A stretch of 64,000 nt of DNA from Chromatiales bacterium (GTDB lineage Bacteria; Pseudomonadota; Gammaproteobacteria; JAHELT01). A program made the position numbers and the translations under genes. Below the pieces are notes generated by a model. The model searched no databases, was not told where the DNA came from, and was given only the letters and a program-made list of their open reading frames with translations. Where the stretch lies: positions 1-64,000 of the forward strand of contig JAHELT010000002.1 in assembly GCA_024644045.1 (NCBI GenBank), in the 5' to 3' direction. Shown in pieces: positions 9,106-16,453 of the stretch. The stretch's first letter is position 1. Each line of letters begins with the position of its first letter.

Positions 9106-9143
9106 GCGGGTGTAGTTCAGTGGTAGAATTTCAGCTTCCCAAG
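9106..9143 (+). pseudogene. 5' half of a tRNA-Gly(CCC) gene, interrupted in the anticodon loop
   Basis: Acceptor strand GCGGGTG, a D-arm (GTTC/GAAT with loop AGTGGTA) and the anticodon 5' stem plus loop (TCAGC TTCCCAA) of a glycine tRNA with anticodon CCC, resembling E. coli glyU. After CAGCTTCCCAAG the sequence leaves the tRNA. The matching 3' half is at 13062-13105. Joining the halves at the shared 12-bp CAGCTTCCCAAG gives a complete tRNA with a perfect 5-bp anticodon stem (TCAGC/GCTGA). Confidence 0.85.
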
Positions 9144-9281
9144 ATGTGAGCTGAGGTCGGGTGAACACAGGGAACCCCCGAGAATCCGCCAGAACGCACC
9201 TGACGGGTTGCCACAAGGGACTTCGGGTCAGCCACCCGGTAACGTCTACCGGTATTCGATAAGGGGAGACAGAAGCACAAA

Positions 9282-9355
9282 GCGGGTGTCGTATAATGGT
9301 ATTACCTCAGCTTCCCAAGCTGATGACGGCGGTTCAATTCCGCTCACCCGCTCCA
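9282..9355 (+). tRNA. tRNA-Gly (anticodon CCC), complete, inside the element
   Basis: 74 nt including encoded CCA. Acceptor GCGGGTG/CACCCGC, discriminator T, D-arm GTAT-loop-ATTAC, anticodon stem TCAGC/GCTGA with loop TTCCCAA (anticodon CCC), T-arm GCGG-TTCAATT-CCGC. The body (TCGTATAATGG, TTACCTCAGC, GATGA) resembles the UCC-reading glycine tRNA of E. coli (glyT), whereas the interrupted gene resembles the CCC-reading glyU. It reads the same codon as the gene that the element destroys and so could compensate for it. Confidence 0.93.
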
Positions 9356-9581
9356 CCTCCCTACCCAGTGTCGGCAAGGTTCCATACCCAATATTCGGGT
9401 CCCCCGGGAAACTGACATCAGTTCCACCATGCCGGTGACCTAAGTCCCGCATGAATAGTGGGTTTGCTCGGCGGTCGGGTCCACACTCGACACCACGTGA
9501 TGTCCCGATTCGGGTCCCCATGAGTACGGATTGGGAAACATGGGCGGAGAAGACACAAAATCGTCCACCAGTGATGCCTAA
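9356..9581. other. Element left arm, no gene recognised
   Basis: Non-coding stretch between the spare tRNA-Gly and the left inverted repeat. Two similar short motifs, ATTCGGGTCCCC, occur at about 9401 and 9509. No protein-coding frame with homology or ribosome site could be recognised; together with the left end at 9144-9281 it may be structural or attachment-site DNA. Confidence 0.4.
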
Positions 9582-9732
9582 AAGGTACATCATGATCTTG
9601 GGAAGCTATGCGCCTACCCCCAGCCACCTGCGGAGGCCCTGGGCCGAGTGCCCACCTATCGGTGGGACGAGTAATGCTGTAACGCTGTAACAGCACGCTG
9701 GCTGCGCAGTGGATGATCGTCAGTGCAGCCAG
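9582..9732. repeat. Left long inverted repeat of the inner unit (IR-L)
   Basis: 151 bp that is nearly identical to the reverse complement of 12789-12962. It begins AAGGTACATCATGATCTTGG and ends GTGCAGCCAG. Three stem-loops can be drawn: CCCACC-TATC-GGTGGG, TGCTGT-9 nt-ACAGCA and CTGGCTGC-19 nt-GCAGCCAG. Near its outer end it holds the tRNA anticodon-loop core in inverted orientation (CTTGGGAAGCT at 9597). Differences from the right copy are mainly three insertions/deletions that fall between the stems. Confidence 0.85.
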
Positions 9733-9881
9733 TTGGTCGCGTCCTATACCCCCAGGGCTGCCGCGAAATCACGGCTTGCAACATGGTTCTGTCAGGTACA
9801 GACTGTCTAATATTATAGCGAGCCGACGCAGCTCGAAGGTGGTCTGTTGGCCTGTGGCTGTGTCGAAGGAGGGCTTTTCCC

Positions 9882-10370
9882 ATGACGATGCACTCATGGC
9901 GTCTCTCACTTCTCGCTCCTCTGTTCGCTTTCTTGGCGATCAGTATCAGTAGTGGACCCGTTGCAGCTTGGCACGGCACTCAGGTGAAGAATACTTGGGG
10001 CGGCGATGGGCCTGCGATCCAAGGTTACGACGCGGTTGCCTACTTCACCCTTGGAAAAGCTACTAAGGGTTCCGAAGAATTCTCCTTCGAATGGCTCGGT
10101 GCAGAATGGCATTTTGTGAGCGCCGAACATCGGGACCTATTCGCCGCCGATCCAACTAAATATGCACCTCAGCACGGTGGATACTGTGCCGTCGGCGCAT
10201 CAAGCGGTGGTACCTATAGCGCGAACCCCGAAGCTTGGCGCATAGTCGACGGGAACCTGTATTTATTCTATTCGGAGGAAACAGCATCCCGCTTTGACCC
10301 GTCCAGCAAGGAAGTCCTGGAGGCTAACGCCAGTTGGCAGAATGAGTTGCTAGACCTTATGAAGCATTAA
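9882..10370 (+). CDS. Exported YHS-domain protein
   Basis: 162-aa protein with a signal peptide (hydrophobic core to about residue 29, GPVAAWHG) and one YHS domain, the small metal-associated fold found in copper/mercury handling proteins. Diagnostic are GYDAVAYFTLGKATKGS, EWLGAEWHFVSAEHRDLFAA, KYAPQHGGYCAVG and a tail with AWRIVDGNLYLFYS. Such periplasmic YHS proteins are common but their substrate is unknown. AAGGAGG is 9 bases before the ATG, an excellent ribosome site. Base composition is less GC-rich than the chromosome. It is the plus-strand cargo of the tRNA-Gly element, convergent with the cyclase gene with 24 bp between the stops. Confidence 0.88.
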   Translation: MTMHSWRLSLLAPLFAFLAISISSGPVAAWHGTQVKNTWGGDGPAIQGYDAVAYFTLGKATKGSEEFSFEWLGAEWHFVSAEHRDLFAADPTKYAPQHGGYCAVGASSGGTYSANPEAWRIVDGNLYLFYSEETASRFDPSSKEVLEANASWQNELLDLMKH

Positions 10371-10394
10371 CTCTTTGGCTAACCGGAAAGGTTC

Positions 10395-12638
10395 TTAGTT
10401 TCCGACCGCACGGTCGAGAGGGGTTGCCGAAAAGTGCAAGACTTGCGTTTCACCCACTAGAACGTAGTCGTTCTGCTGTCCGGGCGCGCTCTTCGTATTC
10501 CGAAATAGATATGAACAGATTTTGTGGTGCTCGCCAAAGGTGGGGAAATGTAAACAGAGTTGGTCGTTCTCGACCCACGCTTTCCCGGTCACTAAGGAGT
10601 ACCCGCTTCTGAAGGCCGTCTTCCCGTCCTCGGAAGTTTCTTGGATGAACGGTCCGCCGTTCACAATGTCATTACCAGTCCAGACCTGACCAAGCACAAG
10701 TTCACGAATCGCCGTGCCCATGAGTCGGTCTTCCGGCTGCGCGGTGGAGCCAAAAGGCCACTCGGGGACACCCGCTTTGCGCAATGAGTCGATTGAATGG
10801 TCAAGGTCCTCTTGTCGCCTGTAGAGTTTGCTCTCATTGGCCCTGTACTCAACAAGACTCGCGCCTGGGAAGACTTCGAAGAGTTTATCGACCATAAACT
10901 TCGCCTTTTCAAGCTGACCCAGTTGAGCATATGTCTTGGCAAGGGGTTCGAATTTCTGAACGCCCTCCTCGAACGCTTTTTCTAAAGGCTCGATCGCTTC
11001 TTGGTATCTCCGGTCAGAGAATAGCGCCAATCCTTGACTGAAGTAGAAACTTGGTGGGGGGTCTGGTTCCAGCCTGAACGCAGTCTCTATTGCCGCAAGA
11101 GCCTCTTCCGGGTGCCCTGCATAAATCAATATCTCAGTAAGGTCTGCGTAGATTTCTGCGGTGCCTGGCCGCAATGAGATAGCCTTTTTCACGGAACGTA
11201 CAGCTTCTTCATGATTGCCATCTGCTAACTGTAGGTGCGCCAGTACGGAATAGGCTTGGGCGTTAAGAGGGTCCATACTAAGGGCCTTCCCCGACGCCTG
11301 ATACGCTAGTTTGCGCGCGATCGGGGAAGGCAATACGGTAGCGTCGTTCATTCGCCAGACCATCGATGCAACTCTCGCAACCCCCGCGTATGCGTCGGCG
11401 AACTGGCGGTCGAGCTTAATCGCCTTTTGAAAGTTCATCAGTGCCTCCCGCCTCCCTTGGGCGGTGCCCACCCAAAGGTCGCGCCTACCTCTAAGGTAAA
11501 AGTCGTAGGCTTCCATATTTTTGGTAGGGATTCGTGCAAGCTGAATTTCTTCGTCGTCCGATAAACTTACCTCCAGTGCTGAGACAATGTTTCGGACTAC
11601 TTTATCCTGCATAGCAAATATGTCTGCCCCTTCTGCATCATATCGCTCAGCCCACACGTGCTCAGCACTAGTCGTGTCTATGAGTTGGGCATTGACCCGT
11701 ATCATTCCTCCAGCACGGCGAACGCTGCCCTCGAGAACATATTGAACCCCAAGGTCGTTAGAAATCTTCTTCAGGTCCCTTGGCATATCCTTGAACAAGA
11801 ATGCGGAGGTTCGTGCAATGACGATCAATCCCGATAGTTTGGACAAATCTGTAATGAGGTCATCGGTCATGCCGTCCACGAAGTACTCCTGCTCTGAATC
11901 GTTACTGAGATTTTCGAACGGCAGCACGGCGATGGAGGGCGTCTCCGAATGTGGCGTTGTAGGCGAATCTGCTAGCGGCGTTTCTTCATGCGGGTTCCGA
12001 GTAGAAAGCACGGCAAGTGCTACGGCGACGAGCGCGATAAAGAGGACGAGGAAAGCAATCCGCGTGCGTGGAAGCCGTTTTAGCACCGACACTCTGGCGG
12101 AAACTACATCAGACACCGGTACTACTCGGTATGCCCGAATGGCCTCGGCGATGTTCTTGACTCGTTGCTCGCCTAAGAACTCGTAGTGGAACTCGAGCTT
12201 CGTGCCAAGAGAAAAACGCACTGCCTCGGAGATGCACACGCCGCCCGGTTCAGCGATGCTCTCCAAGCGCGCTGCGACGTTGACTCCATCTCCATAGATG
12301 TCTCCCCGGTCTTCGATCACGTCCCCTAGGTTCACGCCAATTCGGAACTCGACCTTTCGCCCGTCCTGCAAACCTGCATTACGATCTGCGAGTTGAGTTT
12401 GGATCAACATTGCGCAGGAGACCGCGTCCACCGCAGCATCGAACATAGCTAGTACTGCGTCTCCTGCGTAGTGCATGACGCGACCATTACTACGTTCCAC
12501 CGCTGCCGCAATCAGGTCCAGGTACTCGGAGAGCGTGTGGTGCGTGGCGTCCTCATCCTGCCCCGTCAGGCGGCTGTACCCGGCAACATCCGCATACAGG
12601 ATGGCGGCGAGTCTGCGTGGTAATCGGTCCGCTTTCAC
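10395..12638 (-). CDS. Class III adenylate/guanylate cyclase with TolB-like and TPR regions
   Basis: 747 aa, GTG start. An N-terminal class III nucleotidyl cyclase domain (residues 1-180) has the first metal Asp in ILYADVAGYSRL, the second in HYAGDAVLAMF, and the catalytic IYGDGVNVAARLES segment. One membrane helix follows (IAFLVLFIALVAVALAVL), then a periplasmic TolB/FlgO-like block (SIAVLPFENLSNDSEQEYF to AERYDAEG) and several TPR repeats (DAYAGVARVA, AQAYSVLAHLQLADG, AEIYADLTEILIYAG). This arrangement is widespread in proteobacteria and thought to link an outside signal to cyclic nucleotide production, but no ligand is known. Composition is less GC-rich than the flanks, in line with being element cargo. 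Confidence 0.9.
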   Translation of the reverse strand: MKADRLPRRLAAILYADVAGYSRLTGQDEDATHHTLSEYLDLIAAAVERSNGRVMHYAGDAVLAMFDAAVDAVSCAMLIQTQLADRNAGLQDGRKVEFRIGVNLGDVIEDRGDIYGDGVNVAARLESIAEPGGVCISEAVRFSLGTKLEFHYEFLGEQRVKNIAEAIRAYRVVPVSDVVSARVSVLKRLPRTRIAFLVLFIALVAVALAVLSTRNPHEETPLADSPTTPHSETPSIAVLPFENLSNDSEQEYFVDGMTDDLITDLSKLSGLIVIARTSAFLFKDMPRDLKKISNDLGVQYVLEGSVRRAGGMIRVNAQLIDTTSAEHVWAERYDAEGADIFAMQDKVVRNIVSALEVSLSDDEEIQLARIPTKNMEAYDFYLRGRRDLWVGTAQGRREALMNFQKAIKLDRQFADAYAGVARVASMVWRMNDATVLPSPIARKLAYQASGKALSMDPLNAQAYSVLAHLQLADGNHEEAVRSVKKAISLRPGTAEIYADLTEILIYAGHPEEALAAIETAFRLEPDPPPSFYFSQGLALFSDRRYQEAIEPLEKAFEEGVQKFEPLAKTYAQLGQLEKAKFMVDKLFEVFPGASLVEYRANESKLYRRQEDLDHSIDSLRKAGVPEWPFGSTAQPEDRLMGTAIRELVLGQVWTGNDIVNGGPFIQETSEDGKTAFRSGYSLVTGKAWVENDQLCLHFPTFGEHHKICSYLFRNTKSAPGQQNDYVLVGETQVLHFSATPLDRAVGN

Positions 12639-12788
12639 AGGGAGCCTTAAAATGCGTTGGGATAGTCGCAGATCCAGATCGTATCCGTTAGATCAGGGCG
12701 AGGTCATTTGGTCATTTCAGCACGTGTCCTCGACAGATTCACGATCTCGACCCCGGGAGTGAACGCTGGCCAGCCACAAAGTGTAGTC
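12639..12788. other. Leader between the cyclase gene and IR-R
   Basis: 150 bp holding the presumed promoter region of the minus-strand cyclase gene. It contains two close ATTTGGTCATTTC-type motifs near 12706. No gene recognised. Confidence 0.3.
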
Positions 12789-12962
12789 CTGGCTGCACTG
12801 ACGATCATCCACTGCGCAGCCAAGTGGGCGTGCTGTTACAGCGTTACAGCATTCCACGAGAGTAGGAACTCGTCCCACCGATAGGTGGGCACTCGGTTGG
12901 CCCAGGGCCTCCGCAGGTGGCTGGGGGTAGGCGCACAGCTTCCCAAGATCATGATGTACCTT
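12789..12962. repeat. Right long inverted repeat of the inner unit (IR-R)
   Basis: 174 bp, the inverted partner of 9582-9732. Relative to IR-L it has three extra short blocks (near 12824, 12852 and 12896). It carries the hairpins GCTGTTACAGCGTTACAGC and CCCACC-GATA-GGTGGG, then CCGCAGGTGGCTGGGGGTAG and the core CAGCTTCCCAAG (12936-12947), followed by ATCATGATGTACC. Confidence 0.85.
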
Positions 12963-13073
12963 GAGTCGGGATCATACGCTCCGTAGGGCAGGTACTCACC
13001 CCACCTTCAAGTGGTCACTCGGACGACCGGGGGAGTCCGCAGGTGGCTGGGGGTATGCTCACAGCTTCCCAAG
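12948..13073. repeat. 126-bp miniature unit ending at the tRNA-Gly 3' half
   Basis: Lies between two direct copies of CAGCTTCCCAAG. Its right part (from about 12993) is a diverged copy of the IR-R right part: CCACC-loop-GTGG, a second small stem, then the conserved CCGCAGGTGGCTGGGGGTAT and the core. Its left part (ATCATGATG...TGAGTCGGG) resembles the first bases of the whole element (ATGTGAGCTGAGGTCGGG). CATAC near 12972 can pair with GTATG at 13053, closing the unit as one RNA or single-strand fold. Confidence 0.6.
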
Positions 13074-13105
13074 CTGATAACGTGGGTTCGATTCCCATCA
13101 CCCGC
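13062..13105 (+). pseudogene. 3' half of the interrupted tRNA-Gly(CCC) gene
   Basis: Anticodon loop and 3' stem (CTTCCCAA GCTGA), variable loop, T-arm (GTGGG-TTCGATT-CCCAT) and acceptor 3' strand CACCCGC. The next bases are CCCG, where the two intact tRNAs of this window have a discriminator plus encoded CCA; the lost CCA suggests the host copy is already decaying. Confidence 0.82.
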
Positions 13106-13240
13106 CCCGCAGCCTTCCGCCGCCGTCAGCTGGCTGCATGAGGGGCGCGTGAATCGAATCACGTTATCCGTCCCGTGGTTTTGCTAACGTGCGTCGCTCG
13201 CGGCTCGCCATGTCGCAGCCTGACCCTATGGAGGGACCCA

Positions 13241-15946
13241 GTGATCAGACTCGACAACTCGTTCCACTGTGCCTTCGCAACCGCCCTGGTGCTGACCGTG
13301 GCTGCCTGCAGCAGTGGTGGCGGCGGCGACGGTGGCGGCGGCGGTGGCGACAGCACCAGCACCATCGCCAGTCTGCGCGGCGTGCTGACCGCACCTCAGA
13401 GCACGGACGTGGATGGCGACGTGAACGAGGTGCTTGCGCCCCTGCTGCCCAATCAGACGTTTGCCGCCGCGCAGTCCCTGCCCAATCCGGTGACCGTCGG
13501 CGGCTTCCTCAACCGGCCGTTTACCGGTGCGCCGCTGGGCCGCTCGACCACCTCCGGGGACGAGCGGGACCTGTACCGCGTGACGGCGACGCTGAATCAG
13601 GTGGTGCGTCTGACGATCGCCGATGAGCAGATCGGCGCCGTGACCAACGACCTGGAACTCTATCTGCTCGACGGCAGTTGCACGGATGCCGATCCGGACT
13701 GCGCGACGGCCTGTGCCAAGAACCCGGGCGGTACGCTGGTGCTCGAAAGCTCCACGCAGAACGGCAACGCGGCCGAGCAGATCACGGTGCCTGCGTCCGG
13801 CACCTACTTCGTGGAAGTCTGCGTCGCGGCGGGCGCCAGCAACTATCTGCTGACCCTGGGTCAGTCGCTGAGTGCCGCCGGCGGTTTCGATCCGGGCGCT
13901 GACTTCGTCCCCGGTGAGGTGATCGTGCGCTTCCGCAGCGACACGGAAACGGCGGCCGGCGGCGACCGTTCGATCATGGCGGCCAGCGTCGGGCTGCAGG
14001 CCAAGGCGGGCGGCGCCGGGCGCACAATGCTGCTGGATATCGGCGAGGGCGAACAGCGCCGGCTCGCCATGCAGACGCTGGGGATAACCGAGCAGACACT
14101 CACCCGGGTTGCCCGGGCGACCGGCGCCGGCGCCGCCGACGAGCGCGACACCCTGGCCGTCGTGGAGGCGCTGCGCGCGCGTCCCGACGTGCTGCACGCC
14201 GATCCTAACTACTACCGTTATCCGCTCGCCGTGCCGTCGGACAATTCTTACCCGCTGCAGTGGCACTACCCGCTGATCAATCTGCCGCAGGCCTGGGACA
14301 TCGAGACCGGGCAGACCAACCCGGTGACGGTGGCGGTCATCGATACCGGGGTGCTGCTGAATCACCCTGACCTGCAGGGCAAGCTGACCAACAACGGTTA
14401 CGATTTCATTCGCTTCACCTCGATCTCCAACGACGGCGACGGCATCGATCCGGACCCGGACGACCCCGGTGACGGCGGCGGCAACGTGCAGAGCTCGTTT
14501 CACGGCACCCACGTCGCCGGCACGGTCGGCGCGCGCTCCAATGACGGTGATGCGCCGAGTGTCGCTGGCGTTACCTGGGCCGGCATGATCATGCCTCTGC
14601 GCGTGCTCGGCGTCGGCGGCGGCACCTCCTACGACATCATGCAGGCGGTGGCCTATGCCGCGGGTCAGCCCAACGACGCGCCGGGAAACCCCGGTCAGGA
14701 TCAGGGTGCGGCGCGTGCGGACGTGATCAACCTGAGCCTGGGCGGCGGCGGATTTTCGGCGAGCGAGGAGGCGGCCTACCTGTCTGCACGCAACGACCGT
14801 GACGTGATCGTCGTCGCGGCAGCGGGGAACGACGGCACCAGCAATATAAGCTACCCGGCAGGCTACAACGGCGTGGTGTCGGTCAGCGCGCTGAGGTTGA
14901 ACAAAACGCTGGCGCCCTATTCACAGTTCGGTTCCACCGTGGACGTGGCGGCGCCCGGCGGCGATCTTTCGCAGGACGCGAACGGGGACGGCTTCGGCGA
15001 CGGGGTGGCGAGCACCTCGGGCGCGGAGAACGGCAACGGTATCGACTTCATCTATGTGTTCGAGAACGGCACCTCGATGGCGGCGCCGCACGTGGCGGGC
15101 GTCGCGGCGCTGATGCGCTCGGTGAATCCGGCGCTCACTCCGAGCGATTTCGACGGGCACCTGATGAACGGTGCGCTGACCGAGGATCTCGCGCCCGCCG
15201 GCCGGGACGACAACTTCGGCTATGGCATGATCGATGCGGCCAAGGCGGTGGTTGCCGCCGGCGGCGTGCTGCCGCCTTCGCTTGCGGCGAACCCGGGATC
15301 GCTGAACTTCGGTACCGTGAACAGCTCGGCCACCCTCGACGTGCAGCTGTTCGGTAATGCCGCGCTGGTTGCACCGGTCAGCGCGTCGACCAATGAGGGC
15401 GGAGCCTGGCTGTCGCTGCTGCCGCCCGCCGGTGGCAACACGATGCCCGGCGTGTACCAGGTACTGGTCGATCGCAGCGGGCTCGGCGAAGGGGTCTACT
15501 CAGGTACGATCACCCTCGACTCGGATGCCAACGACATCAGCGTGCCGGTCATCATGCAGGTCAGCAACGCGCCGGTGGTCGGTAACTCCGGCCATCAGTT
15601 CGTGCTGCTCCTGGACGCCGAGACGCTGGCGCCGGTCGCCCAGGTCGACCTGGGGCCGAGCAACGGGCAGTACGCGTTCGAGTTCAGCGACGTGAGCCCC
15701 GGCGACTATGTGATACTGTCCGGGTCGGACAACGATTCGGACCTGAACATCTGCGACGCCGGCGAGTCGTGCGGCGGTTATCCGGACCTCGACTCCCTGC
15801 AGACCATCACCGTCGCGGACAGCGATCTGGTCGGGCTCGACTTTCTGGTCAGCTACGACCTGGTCGTGGGCAACCAGGCGCTGGCGGAACGCATTGGGCG
15901 CGAGGGATTCCGCAGACGGGACACGGCGGGGAAATCGGTAGACTGA
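13241..15946 (+). CDS. Subtilisin-like (S8) serine protease, lipoprotein
   Basis: 901 aa, GTG start with GGAGG 7 bases upstream. A lipoprotein signal (lipobox TVAAC, Cys at about residue 24) is followed by a glycine-rich spacer (GGGGDGGGGGGD), a pre-peptidase C-terminal-like beta domain (ERDLYRVTATLNQVVRL), a propeptide-like segment (VPGEVIVRFRS) and the S8 domain with Asp368 (VAVIDTGVLLNHPDL), His421 (HGTHVAGTVGA) and Ser612 (NGTSMAAPHVAG). The C-terminus has a BACON-like beta domain and a final beta domain (YAFEFSDVSPGDYVIL). The protein should be anchored at the outer membrane or cell surface. The PrcB-like lipoprotein gene follows after 2 bp. Confidence 0.93.
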   Translation: MIRLDNSFHCAFATALVLTVAACSSGGGGDGGGGGGDSTSTIASLRGVLTAPQSTDVDGDVNEVLAPLLPNQTFAAAQSLPNPVTVGGFLNRPFTGAPLGRSTTSGDERDLYRVTATLNQVVRLTIADEQIGAVTNDLELYLLDGSCTDADPDCATACAKNPGGTLVLESSTQNGNAAEQITVPASGTYFVEVCVAAGASNYLLTLGQSLSAAGGFDPGADFVPGEVIVRFRSDTETAAGGDRSIMAASVGLQAKAGGAGRTMLLDIGEGEQRRLAMQTLGITEQTLTRVARATGAGAADERDTLAVVEALRARPDVLHADPNYYRYPLAVPSDNSYPLQWHYPLINLPQAWDIETGQTNPVTVAVIDTGVLLNHPDLQGKLTNNGYDFIRFTSISNDGDGIDPDPDDPGDGGGNVQSSFHGTHVAGTVGARSNDGDAPSVAGVTWAGMIMPLRVLGVGGGTSYDIMQAVAYAAGQPNDAPGNPGQDQGAARADVINLSLGGGGFSASEEAAYLSARNDRDVIVVAAAGNDGTSNISYPAGYNGVVSVSALRLNKTLAPYSQFGSTVDVAAPGGDLSQDANGDGFGDGVASTSGAENGNGIDFIYVFENGTSMAAPHVAGVAALMRSVNPALTPSDFDGHLMNGALTEDLAPAGRDDNFGYGMIDAAKAVVAAGGVLPPSLAANPGSLNFGTVNSSATLDVQLFGNAALVAPVSASTNEGGAWLSLLPPAGGNTMPGVYQVLVDRSGLGEGVYSGTITLDSDANDISVPVIMQVSNAPVVGNSGHQFVLLLDAETLAPVAQVDLGPSNGQYAFEFSDVSPGDYVILSGSDNDSDLNICDAGESCGGYPDLDSLQTITVADSDLVGLDFLVSYDLVVGNQALAERIGREGFRRRDTAGKSVD

Positions 15947-15948
15947 TC

Positions 15949-16449
15949 ATGCTGAATGCACGCTTCCTGGCGCTGCTCGCGGCAGCCTCGATCAGCGTCG
16001 CCGGCTGCGCCGAAGCGATGAAACCCGCACCTGCCAGCAGCACGGTAACGCCGGTCTACCAGGGCCGGCATTGCGGGCGCAGCGCGGCAACCTCGCAGAT
16101 CACCTGGATCCAGGACCGCGCTCAGCTCGACGACGTGTTCCAGCGGATGCGCCGCACCACGATTGGTGCCAAGCCCGCGCCCCGGGTGGATTTCGAGCGC
16201 AACGGTCTGGTGCTGATCGAGCTCGGGCAGCGCCCCACGGCGGGCTACCAGATGCGCCTCGCCTCGCAGCGCATGGTGATGGACCGGGGCGATGGCCTGA
16301 TCACCTTCTCGGTTGACACGCCGGGCGGTTATGCGGCGCAGGTGATAACCAGCCCCTGTCTGCTCGTCGCGGTGCCGCGCGGCGACTACAAGGGTGTGCG
16401 CGCGCTCAGCACGGACAATGCGATCAGCGTGCAGACGGCGGTGCCTTAA
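15949..16449 (+). CDS. PrcB-like lipoprotein, protease partner
   Basis: 166-aa lipoprotein (lipobox SVAGC) with a C-terminal PrcB_C-type domain: RVDFERNGLVLIELGQRPTA, then YQMRLASQRMV and a tail LLVAVPRGDYKGVRAL. In Treponema denticola, PrcB associates with the subtilisin-type protease PrtP in the dentilisin complex and stabilises it. Here the gene starts 2 bp after an S8 lipoprotein protease, so a protease-chaperone pair at the cell envelope is likely. An alternative is an unrelated lipoprotein sharing the fold. Confidence 0.82.
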   Translation: MLNARFLALLAAASISVAGCAEAMKPAPASSTVTPVYQGRHCGRSAATSQITWIQDRAQLDDVFQRMRRTTIGAKPAPRVDFERNGLVLIELGQRPTAGYQMRLASQRMVMDRGDGLITFSVDTPGGYAAQVITSPCLLVAVPRGDYKGVRALSTDNAISVQTAVP

Positions 16450-16453
16450 AGCG

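Larger units (their letters stand above)
9144..13073. mobile_element. 3.9-kb element inserted in tRNA-Gly(CCC), without its own recombinase
   Basis: Bounded by direct 12-bp copies of CAGCTTCCCAAG (9132-9143 and 13062-13073), the anticodon stem-loop of the interrupted tRNA. In order it contains: a 138-bp left end, a complete tRNA-Gly(CCC) (9282-9355), about 225 bp without a gene, a left inverted repeat (9582-9732), a YHS gene, an adenylate cyclase/TPR gene, a right inverted repeat (12789-12962), and a short right end. The protein-coding part is clearly less GC-rich than both flanks. No integrase, transposase, replication or toxin gene is seen, so it is a non-autonomous or satellite element. 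The short direct repeats could be attachment-site cores of a tyrosine recombinase or a target duplication; sequence alone does not decide. Confidence 0.8.

Noticed and set aside
9144-13061. A self-splicing intron in the tRNA-Gly anticodon loop
   Set aside because: Known group I introns sit in tRNA anticodon loops, but I found neither the group I core pairings nor a group II domain V. The 12-bp direct repeats and the second complete tRNA fit an inserted element better.
13110-13240. Part of the element extending past the tRNA 3' half
   Set aside because: After 13106 the sequence is GC-rich and carries no copy of the repeats; it reads as the leader of the S8 protease gene.
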